Shown: positions 21,694 through 30,979 of the stretch, in pieces
Layout of the letters: every line of letters begins with the position of its first letter
Position numbering within the stretch: the first letter of the stretch is position 1
Origin: Costus lasius
Taxonomy: Eukaryota; Streptophyta; Magnoliopsida; Zingiberales; Costaceae
Assembly: GCA_027563935.2 (NCBI GenBank)
Contig: JANVAS020000203.1
Location: 7,688,001 to 7,752,000 of the forward strand
Length of the DNA stretch: 64,000 nt
Reading direction: 5' to 3'
Translations under genes and position numbers: made by a program
Notes under the pieces: generated by a model
The model's input: only the letters and a program-made list of their open reading frames with translations
The model's database searches: none
What the model was told of the DNA's origin: nothing

Positions 21694-23384
21694 TGAAGGA
21701 ACCCCTAACTAAGGGGGAAGAAACCCTAAGCATGCTCATCTATCATGCATAGCGGAAAGAGGGCTTCAAGTCAAGATCGGATATGAAACAATATGATCAA
21801 CTTGAAACTAGAAATCATACCAATGCCATGGACTTGGATCTCGGCTTGGAAGAAGAGATCAAGATAGGTCTCCTCCAAAGTGTGCCACACACAAGATGAA
21901 GTTGGCTCACTCCTTGGGGTCGCTTGTGCTAGCAAGTCACTCAAGGAATCTTCACTTGTCGAATGGAAGGGATGATGAACTTCCTTGTTGCCGAGAGTTC
22001 CTCTTTGCCCAAGCTCTCCTTCTCGTCGTCAACCACACCTCAACCAATGTCCAAGGCGTTGATGAGAAGAGTTCCAACGCATAAGCGTTTTTGGCGTTAA
22101 GTGAAACCGGCCCCCTTTGATGACTTTCCATAAATGGAAGCTCATCAAAGCATGCGCTCAAGCCATAACCCAAACGCATTTGAGCATTGAACCATGCGTT
22201 CACAATTGTGAACCGGTTCAAGCTAAACCGTTCGATTCAACTTTGGTTCATGAACCAAACCGAAATGGCTCAAGCCATGTGGTCTAGACCATATTGAACC
22301 CCAAGGCTCATGATCTAACCATTCATCACCTGATGCCCCTGATCTTTCCGATCTAGCATCATCTCTCTTGATCGAAGCTTACCGATCTCAAGCCTTAATC
22401 AATCAAACATGATCAGACCAGATCTCACTTACAATCAGAGATAAAATCCCTTTAATCTGAACTCAAAGAATCCAGTCCATTCGATCTGACTCAAGTAAGC
22501 CATATCATCAAATTGTGCGACCCTGAGGGTTTCCTCTAAATGTCGGTAACGATAACTTACGTTATCACGATCAGTGAGGGGTATCTAGCAACACATCACT
22601 GTCTCCCGATATAAAGGAAAGAGTCTTCCAAGACTACTCCCAAACCATTGCACAAGTGTGACTCCATTCACAAGGCATACATGTGTCCTTTGCCACTGGA
22701 TGTTCTTATTGGACAAGCGGGTCAAGCTTGTAACTCCAATACGATGAGCATGATTAGATCAGATGCACATTGTCATCTGGGCATGGCCATACACTATCTC
22801 AATCATCTCATATAGGGGGCCCATTAGAACATCACACTCCTTAAACAAGGAGACGGCAATCCTATGTCTATCACTAGTGCTCTAACCTGATTCAAGCTCA
22901 CCATCCAAGATAGTCTATAATCATTATGTTTCAAATGATATTGAACTACCTCAAAACAATGACAATCATCATTTAGAAACACAAGTGATCTCAAGTCAAA
23001 GGACATGTGCCACTTAGTGCTCACAAGGATCATTCACATTGTGACAAGCAATGGAATATCCGAGTAGGGTCTGTCCAGTACATCCAATGTACCCATGAGT
23101 CTACATCTTATTCCATGCTCGAAGCATCCTATAAGATTAGCACTCATATTAGTCTCAATCATATCAAGGCTGTCTCATGTTCACCAAGATATCTCGACTA
23201 AGGACATATAGCCTGTCAGCCTAGCTGAACAGCTTTGAGACATTATTCAGAAGTACACTTATTACAGCAGACAAGGTAACAACCTGAATAATAACCATGC
23301 CTTTTATAAACACAAGAGTTTATTACATGATACTTATACAATCCCAAAGGCCTCAAACATTAGCCTTAAGGGCATACCCCAACA
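21694..23384 (-). repeat. Copia D 5' LTR
   Basis: This 1691-bp LTR has the same length as its partner at 14120-15810, with no difference noticed by eye. A terminal hairpin CCCCT...AGGGG sits at 21702-21716 close to the primer-binding site. Confidence 0.94.
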
Positions 23385-23389
23385 AGCAA

Positions 23390-25682
23390 GACCCGAGAAG
23401 AACACATGGAACACCTTAGAAAAATCCTAGACTTACTTCAGGAAGAAAAGCTATACCTAAACCTGAAGAAGTGTTCTTTCCTTTCCCCTAGGGTTGTCTT
23501 TTTAGGCTTCATAGTTTCAGACCAAGGACTTCAAGCTGACCCTAGCAAAATCCAAGCCATCTTAGACTGGCCTGAACCCAAGACTTTAACTGAAATTAGG
23601 AGCTTCCATGGTCTAGCTGCCTTTTATAGGAGGTTCATTAGAAACTTTAGCACCATAGTAGCCCCTATAACCAACTGTATGAAACAAGGTGAGTTTAGTT
23701 GGCCTAAGTCTGCTAGTAGAGCTTTTGTGGAGCTTAAGTCTAGAATGACCACTGCCCCTGTCCTAAAGTTACCTGACTTCTCTAAAGTTTTCATAGTGGA
23801 CTGTGATGCCTCAGGAGTAGGAATAGGAGGTACCCTTAGTCAGGAAGGTCACCCCATAGCCTACTTTAGTGAGAAGTTAAATGAGGCTAAACAAAGATAT
23901 ACTACCTATGATAAGGAGTTCTATGCTGTAGTGCAATCCTTAAGGCACTGGAGGCACTATTTGATACATAACGAATTTATTCTAAATAGTGATCACCAAG
24001 CCTTATCTTTTCTAAATGCTCAAAAGAAATTAAATGCTAGGCATGCTAAATGGGTAGAGTACCTTCAACAGTATACTTTTGTTTTGAAGCATAAATCTGG
24101 AATTGAAAATAAAGTTGCTGATGCTTTGAGTAGAGTAGTTTTACTTATGCAAACTTTATCTGTTGAAGTAGTTGGATTTGATCGCATGAAACATGAATAC
24201 CTAGAATGCCCTGATTTTTCAAGCATTTATTCTGAGCTTAGCATAGATCCTTTGAGTCATCCCCTCTATACCCTAAGGGATGAGTTTCTGTTTCTTGGGC
24301 CAAAGTTGTGCATTCCCAAGACCTCAATCCGAGACTTCCTTGTTTGGGAGATCCACGGAGGAGGGTCTGCCGGGCACCATGGCCGAGACAAGACTCAAGC
24401 CTTAGTGGAGGAACGGTTCTTCTGGCCGAACCTCTATAGGGATGTAGCCAAGGTTGTTAGACATTGTAGGACCTGTCAGACCAGGAAAACTCAGAAACAT
24501 AACTATGGTCTGTACACACCCCTACCTATCCCTCAAGCACCATGGCAAGACCTTAGCATGGATTTCATCTTAGGTTTACCAAGGACTCCCTCCAGACATG
24601 ACTCCATTTTTGTCGTAGTGGATAGGTTTACCAAGATGGCACACTTTATACCTTGCTACAAAACCACAGATGCATCACATGTAGCTAGGTTATTCTTTAA
24701 GGAGGTTGTTAAACATAGAGGTACCCCTCTGACTATAGTTTCTGATAGGGATTCCAGGTTTGTTGGACATTTCTGGAAAACCCTGTGGGCTATGTTGGGA
24801 ACCAAACTCAAATTCTCCACGGCCTATCATCCTCAGACGGATGGGCAGACCGAAGTGGTCAATCGATCACTAGGGAGCATTTTGAGGAGTTTGGTAGGAG
24901 AACACCCAGGCACATGGGATAAGCTGTTGCCCATTGCCGAGTTCTCCTATAATAGTGTTGTCAACAAAACCACAGGATTGTCCCCTTTTCAGGCCAACTT
25001 AGGGTACCAGCCCAGAAAACCTGTTGATTTGTTTCCTTTACCTAGGCACTCTCATATTTCTATGTCTGCTAAAGATTTTGCTACTCACATGTCCCATTTA
25101 CATCATGAAATTCACTGTCAAATGCTTGATGCTGTAAATTCCTATCGCAAGAGTGCTAACAGAAAACGCCGAGAAAGGAAATTCTCTGTAGGTGAACAGG
25201 TTATACTGCGGGTCAGGGAGGAGCGCATCCATGGATCTGGCCGCAAGTTGGACCCAAAAGGAATCGGGCCATTCACCATTGTAGAAAAGATCAACGACAA
25301 CGCCTACATCTTGGATCTACCACCGGACTTGGGGATCCCCACCACTGTCAATGTGGAGGATCTCACGCACTATGAGGAGCCGGTGCACATCGGGGAGTTG
25401 ACTGACAGGCCTGAGCTGCAGAGCATACTTGAAGATCAGACCCGACTCACCCCAGACAAGGTACAAGTGTTTTACCGTGTTAAATTTACGTCGGGTGAGG
25501 AGGCTTGGCTTCCCGAAGAAGAGTTGGCACAGGCCGCTCCGGAATTACTCCAAGGGTACAAGGATAATTCTCCAGAGGAGAATTCTTCCCACCCGGGGAG
25601 AAATGATGGAGGGGCCAACCCTGCCCCAAGGAGGTCTGGAAGGACTAGGAGGAAGCCCATCAGATATGGCTTTCCCTCCTAG
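23390..25682 (+). pseudogene. Gypsy C RT-RNase H-integrase, 3' part
   Basis: This continues the 11712 frame after the copia D insertion; the first in-frame ATG is at 23406. It holds the end of RT, RNase H (DCDASG near 23800), the integrase zinc region (HGGG...HHG, then CRTCQ near 24470), and the catalytic D, D, E in SMDFILG (about 24555), SDRDSRF (about 24737) and GQTEVV (about 24845). A C-terminal segment with YRVKF...EEAWLPEEEL resembles a reduced chromodomain or CR-type motif. The last 26 codons, ending in a basic RRSGRTRRKPIRYG stretch, lie inside the 3' LTR. No frameshift or stop is seen. Alone it cannot be translated as a polyprotein from the native start. Confidence 0.92.
25595..25603 (+). 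other. Polypurine tract of Gypsy C
   Basis: GGGGAGAAA directly precedes the 3' LTR start TGATGGAGG. It lies within the coding frame, because the polyprotein continues into the LTR. Confidence 0.7.
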
Positions 25683-26031
25683 GTCATCTTTCTTACCTTA
25701 TTTGCACTTTCCTTATTTGCATTGAATAAAGCTCTAGTGCATTGTGTAGTTTCCTTATTTGCTTCTAGAATAGTCTACTGGCCTTTGTGTTAATAATTGG
25801 GCAGGTTATAGCCCAGCTCAAGGGAAGCTAGGAAGCTCAAGCTAAAGCCACTCAAGTAGAGCTCCAATTATGGAAGGAGGCACTTCAACTACTTCAACTA
25901 AAGACTCCAAGTTGAAGGGGCTTACAATCAATGCAACTCCACCTTCCATATCAACCTAGGCGCCACTCAATATGATGATGATTCGAATGCAAGAAATCAG
26001 CCCACAATTTAATGCGCCTAGCCATCAACAA

Positions 26032-26117
26032 TCTAGATCCACAAATCAAGGGATCACCATTTAGATCCACAAATCAAGGGATCATCATCTAGATCCACAA
26101 TTTGAGGAATCACCCTT
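26032..26117 (+). repeat. 28-bp tandem repeat in Gypsy C 3' LTR
   Basis: This is the same three-unit repeat as at 10345-10430, at the same offset from the LTR start. Confidence 0.8.
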
Positions 26118-26372
26118 GGAAACCTCTTAACCGCCCATGCTCTTGAAGGAAGATTTTCGAATTCAAATAAGTCCAAGGCATGAAGGCGCCATCTCATCCA
26201 TGCAAACAAGGAAGGAGCTCATAAAGAATTCGGCTACAAGGAAGCTCCATCAAGAAAGAATTCGAAATTCAAAAGGGCTAAAGGAAATGTATTAAATGTC
26301 ATTAATTTCTTCCTTAAACCTTATGAATGCGCCTAGGGTGAATTGTCACCCTTGCCCATGGCTTGTTGAGCC

Positions 26373-26379
26373 TATAAAT
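26373..26379 (+). promoter_or_regulatory. TATA box of Gypsy C 3' LTR
   Basis: TATAAAT at offset 769 of the LTR matches 10686-10692. If active, it would transcribe rightwards into the copia B leader and gag array. Confidence 0.45.
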
Positions 26380-27486
26380 TGTAACCTCCCCTCTCTTTGT
26401 CTATTAGTTGCCTAGTGAAAAAGAATTCTTGTGTTAGCATTGGTGTTTGTCGCCTAAAGAAGTTCTACCTCCCCTCTCCTCTAAAGGGCCGAGCCCTTTC
26501 CCTTCTCCCCCCTTTCTTCTCAAGTCTTCAACGCAACTCAACCACTTGAAGGATCTTGCGCAACTTTGGAGGAACTCTAAGGAAGCTTCATCATCCTTTG
26601 TTCTCGGCAATCAACAAAGACCCTTAGGGGTTCTTTCACTTTCGGCTAGCAAGAGAGCAACATCAATCAAGCTTCAAATCGGCTAAGTTCCTTCCCCCCT
26701 CCCTTCCTTGATTTCTAGAACTTGATTTCTACACTAATCTGAACTTTATTTGAAGGTGGCGCAAGGACTTGGAGGACTCTTTCTCTAAGCGCAAAGCTTT
26801 CTCCCTCCCTCTCCTCTTTTAGTTAAGTGTTAAGGGAACTTGTGAGGCTTAACCTCCCCCTTAGATTTGTTTTGTAATATGAATCCGTGACTTGTGCGGA
26901 TCTCGTTTGTCTGTGTTTGATTGTAATGATGCAATACCTTCCATCAGAGTAGGACCGTTGAAGATCGGGACGATACGATCCTTCTATGCTCAAGGGTCGC
27001 ACTGTAAGTACTCCTACTAGTCATTTCATTTCGTAGTTTAAAGTGTTATTTCTTCTAGTAGTAAAGTAGTGTCGCTTTCTTTACTTATAAAAATACAAAA
27101 ACCTATTTTTCAATTCCGTTAGAGTAATTTCGGTTTTATCTAAAATACAAAAAAATATTTTCTTAAAAGCGTTGTTTGAATGCACCCTTATTTGTGAGTG
27201 AACCCACCTCCATCATTCAGCCCTTGGCGCATGCATGGTTGACCATTAGGTCAACTCGGGTCAGTTAGGACTCGGTGCATGCAAGGGGAAAAGATCTAAC
27301 TAGATGGATGAGTGGATCCCTATCAATGGACCATTGTAAGGTTGTAGGGCTCATAAGGAAATTAAAATGGATGCCATGGGGTTTTTCAAAAACTTTTAAT
27401 TTCAAGATGATTGGATCACATGTTGATTGAACCATATGCTTGTCTATTTAGTCTTATGTGGGTTGCCCTATTGTGTGCTGTGCTGG

Positions 27487-27579
27487 GGCCTGCGTGCCTG
27501 GGTTTAAATTGTAAATTAATTTGTGATCTGCGAATCACATTGTTTTAATTTATGAAATGTTGTTGACCTGCGTGTCAAC
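27487..27579 (+). promoter_or_regulatory. CTGCGW-loop hairpin cluster, copia B leader
   Basis: The arms are GGC/GCC around loop CTGCGT (27487-27498), TGTGAT/ATCACA around CTGCGA (27522-27539) and GTTGAC/GTCAAC around CTGCGT (27562-27579). The third stem differs from copia E (ATTGAC/GTCAAT) by a compensating pair change. Confidence 0.5.
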
Positions 27580-27966
27580 CTTGTCTAGATAGATCAAATG
27601 TATTTGATTAGACAAGAGCAAAGGCACACATCCTAGAGGGGCAGTCTCCTGGTGGCGCACCTGAGGTGCTCTTGGCGCTAGGGCCCTAGGTTGGACCAGA
27701 TGAGATGCCAAAGAGCTCAAGTGAAGACTTAAGTAAAATTAAGGTCTTACTAGGGTTCATGGGCTTTTACCACATAAGATCATGCTTTCTACTTATTGCT
27801 AATAATTAGAATTGCAAGTTTAAGTTTATCTTCTGCTATAGCCATAGAACATGCCTGATAGTAAGAAGATAAAAGACCGTTAAAATCCAAACGCTAACAT
27901 ATCAAGCTCGATAAGCCTTCTGACGCGAAACCTCACCTTTCTGATTATCGTTGGAGCCGTGTTGAA

Positions 27967-28188
27967 CCCACTCAGTGGGCACGTCCATCTATCTTCAGAC
28001 GGTGCTGGATTTCACCTGCGTGTTACAGAGTTGGGATTTATCCCCTCTCGTTGCTCAGCATAGCACGTGGTGGTCCAGGGAGTAGGTCGGGTCAGCTTGA
28101 CCATGTAGACTACATATGTGGCGCATATGGTAGCACATGGAGGCAGCCATCTCTGGGATCAGAGACTGTGTTGTACCAACTCAGTTGG
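27967..28188 (+). promoter_or_regulatory. Paired ACTCAGT hairpins in copia B leader
   Basis: CCCACTCAGTGGG lies at 27967-27979 and CCAACTCAGTTGG at 28176-28188. Both have 5-bp stems with a TCA loop, and both are flanked on the left by a GTGTTG motif. Confidence 0.45.
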
Positions 28189-28495
28189 CACAGTCTGCTG
28201 GATTGCCAAGATGAAGGGGAATCGCACGGGTTGGCGATTGGCTGGGACAGCCTACCAGAAATTAGTGCTTGTCATCTCTGTGCATCTTATCTCGCCTGAG
28301 CGGGACGCGGAGACCAAGTATGAAATCTGGATCCCATCTCACTAAAAGAGTGTTACTCTTTCGGACTGTTTACTGGATTTTTCAGTCAGACAAAATAGTG
28401 AGAAAAGAATCTTTCTTAAGTCCTAGATTGATTCTGAAAATTGATACTGACCTTGCTGTTCTTGCTTGTTGTAGATTCCTGCAGCAACGAACACC

Positions 28496-29173
28496 ATGAG
28501 CTTCAATGTGCGATCCCTACTGGAAAGGGAGAAGTTTGCTGGGCCGAACTTCTCTGACTGGTTTGGACACCTTAAGATCGTTCTTAAGGCAGAGAGGAAA
28601 CTGTATGTCCTCGAGACGGCGATACCGCCGCAGCCCGCTGCGAACGCCGCAAGGGCGGTTCGAGAAGCCTTTGATAAGCATGTCAATGATAGCATTGATG
28701 TCGCTTGCCTGATGCTAGCGTCTATGACGCCACCGCTGCAGCGTCAGCATGAGGATATGTCCGCTATAGAAATTATAGCGAACCTCAAGATGCTGTATGC
28801 TGCACAGGCGAGGACTGAACGCTATAATCTGACGAAGCTCTTCTTTCAGAGCAAACTGGCTGAGGGGAGCCCAGTGGGAGCTCACGTGCTCAAGATGATT
28901 GGGCACAAGGAGGCTCTGGAGAAACTGGGGCATACCATCAACCAGGAGCTTGCTGTGGATATTATTCTGCAGTCTCTCCCGCCTTCTTTCGATGCGTTCA
29001 TCATTAACTTTAATATGAACAAAATCGATTGTACGCCGGCAGAGCTGCTGAATATGCTCTTGACCACTGAGGAAACTCTGAAGGGTAAGCCTTCAACCTC
29101 TGTCTTGATGCATCTTATCTCGCCTGAGCGGGACGCGGAGACCAAGTATGAAATCTGGATCCCATCTCACTAA
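28496..29173 (+). pseudogene. Truncated gag, tandem unit 1
   Basis: A 225-codon frame starts at the native gag ATG (MSFNVRSLLERE). It encodes about 205 residues of Gag and then crosses the repeat junction into leader sequence, ending with 20 foreign residues (HLISPERDAE...WIPSH). It lacks the zinc knuckle and all of pol. Because it lies first after the leader, ribosomes scanning the B transcript would meet it before the full gag-pol, so expression of the complete polyprotein is probably reduced. A Gag N-terminal fragment might interfere with assembly, but this is speculation. Confidence 0.9.
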
Positions 29174-29323
29174 AAGAGTGTTACTCTTTCGGACTGTTTA
29201 CTGGATTTTTCAGTCAGACAAAATAGTGAGAAAAGAATCTTTCTTAAGTCCTAGATTGATTCTGAAAATTGATACTGACCTTGCTGTTCTTGCTTGTTGT
29301 AGATTCCTGCAGCAACGAACACC

Positions 29324-30001
29324 ATGAGCTTCAATGTGCGATCCCTACTGGAAAGGGAGAAGTTTGCTGGGCCGAACTTCTCTGACTGGTTTGGACACCT
29401 TAAGATCGTTCTTAAGGCAGAGAGGAAACTGTATGTCCTCGAGACGGCGATACCGCCGCAGCCCGCTGCGAACGCCGCAAGGGCGGTTCGAGAAGCCTTT
29501 GATAAGCATGTCAATGATAGCATTGATGTCGCTTGCCTGATGCTAGCGTCTATGACGCCACCGCTGCAGCGTCAGCATGAGGATATGTCCGCTAAAGAAA
29601 TTATAGCGAACCTCAAGATGCTGTATGCTGCACAGGCGAGGACTGAACGCTATAATCTGACGAAGCTCTTCTTTCAGAGCAAACTGGCTGAGGGGAGCCC
29701 AGTGGGAGCTCACGTGCTCAAGATGATTGGGCACAAGGAGGCTCTGGAGAAACTGGGGCATACCATCAACCAGGAGCTTGCTGTGGATATTATTCTGCAG
29801 TCTCTCCCGCCTTCTTTCGATGCGTTCATCATTAACTTTAATATGAACAAAATCGATTGTACGCCGGCAGAGCTGCTGAATATGCTCTTGACCACTGAGG
29901 AAACTCTGAAGGGTAAGCCTTCAACCTCTGTCTTGATGCATCTTATCTCGCCTGAGCGGGACGCGGAGACCAAGTATGAAATCTGGATCCCATCTCACTA
30001 A
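29324..30001 (+). pseudogene. Truncated gag, tandem unit 2
   Basis: This 225-codon copy matches unit 1 except for one substitution near 29593 that changes Ile to Lys in the Gag core. It has the same foreign 20-residue tail from the leader. Confidence 0.9.
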
Positions 30002-30151
30002 AAGAGTGTTACTCTTTCGGACTGTTTACTGGATTTTTCAGTCAGACAAAATAGTGAGAAAAGAATCTTTCTTAAGTCCTAGATTGATTCTGAAAATTGA
30101 TACTGACCTTGCTGTTCTTGCTTGTTGTAGATTCCTGCAGCAACGAACACC

Positions 30152-30829
30152 ATGAGCTTCAATGTGCGATCCCTACTGGAAAGGGAGAAGTTTGCTGGGC
30201 CGAACTTCTCTGACTGGTTTGGACACCTTAAGATCGTTCTTAAGGCAGAGAGGAAACTGTATGTCCTCGAGACGGCGATACCGCCGCAGCCCGCTGCGAA
30301 CGCCGCAAGGGCGGTTCGAGAAGCCTTTGATAAGCATGTCAATGATAGCATTGATGTCGCTTGCCTGATGCTAGCGTCTATGACGCCACCGCTGCAGCGT
30401 CAGCATGAGGATATGTCCGCTATAGAAATTATAGCGAACCTCAAGATGCTGTATGCTGCACAGGCGAGGACTGAACGCTATAATCTGACGAAGCTCTTCT
30501 TTCAGAGCAAACTGGCTGAGGGGAGCCCAGTGGGAGCTCACGTGCTCAAGATGATTGGGCACAAGGAGGCTCTGGAGAAACTGGGGCATACCATCAACCA
30601 GGAGCTTGCTGTGGATATTATTCTGCAGTCTCTCCCGCCTTCTTTCGATGCGTTCATCATTAACTTTAATATGAACAAAATCGATTGTACGCCGGCAGAG
30701 CTGCTGAATATGCTCTTGACCACTGAGGAAACTCTGAAGGGTAAGCCTTCAACCTCTGTCTTGATGCATCTTATCTCGCCTGAGCGGGACGCGGAGACCA
30801 AGTATGAAATCTGGATCCCATCTCACTAA
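30152..30829 (+). pseudogene. Truncated gag, tandem unit 3
   Basis: This 225-codon copy keeps the same start, Gag fragment and leader-derived tail as unit 1. No difference from unit 1 was noticed in the coding part. Confidence 0.9.
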
Positions 30830-30979
30830 AAGAGTGTTACTCTTTCGGACTGTTTACTGGATTTTTTAGTCAGACAAAATAGTGAGAAAAGAATCTTTCT
30901 TAAGTCCTAGATTGATTCTGAAAATTGATACTGACCTTGCTGTTCTTGCTTGTTGTAGATTCCTGCAGCAACGAACACC

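Larger units (their letters stand above)
14120..23384 (-). mobile_element. Copia D, complete Ty1/Copia element
   Basis: This 9265-bp minus-strand copy of the A/B family has all parts in place: two 1691-bp LTRs, polypurine tract, 1294-codon polyprotein, leader, primer-binding site and 5-bp target duplication. It is the innermost element of the left nest and the best candidate in the window for an autonomous copy. Equal-length, apparently identical LTRs indicate a recent insertion. Confidence 0.96.
9917..27215 (+). mobile_element. Gypsy C, CRM-like chromovirus, split by copia D
   Basis: A plus-strand Ty3/Gypsy element has inserted into the copia B leader. It has two 1612-bp LTRs bounded by TGATGGAGG...CCTCCATCA, an initiator tRNA-Met primer site, a single gag-pol frame and a polypurine tract. 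Copia D (14120-23384) interrupts the reverse transcriptase. The reading frame is continuous across the D insertion and shows no other break, so C was coding-competent when D landed. The protease (IDGGSS), RT and integrase style, and a polyprotein whose end lies in the 3' LTR, suggest the CRM clade of chromoviruses. That clade call is from memory of family features and is not certain. Confidence 0.9.
25604..27215 (+). repeat. Gypsy C 3' LTR
   Basis: The 1612-bp partner of 9917-11528 has the same length and appears identical. It encodes the polyprotein C-terminus in its first 79 bp. It is followed by the target duplication TTCAG (27216-27220) and then by the copia B leader. Confidence 0.94.
27216..28280 (+). 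other. Copia B leader, second piece
   Basis: The leader resumes after the TTCAG duplication. It contains the CTGCGW hairpins, the ACTCAGT hairpins and an upstream frame at 28051-28299 (82 codons) overlapped by 28118-28345 (75 codons). The second frame reads into the start of the 828-bp tandem array. Confidence 0.78.
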
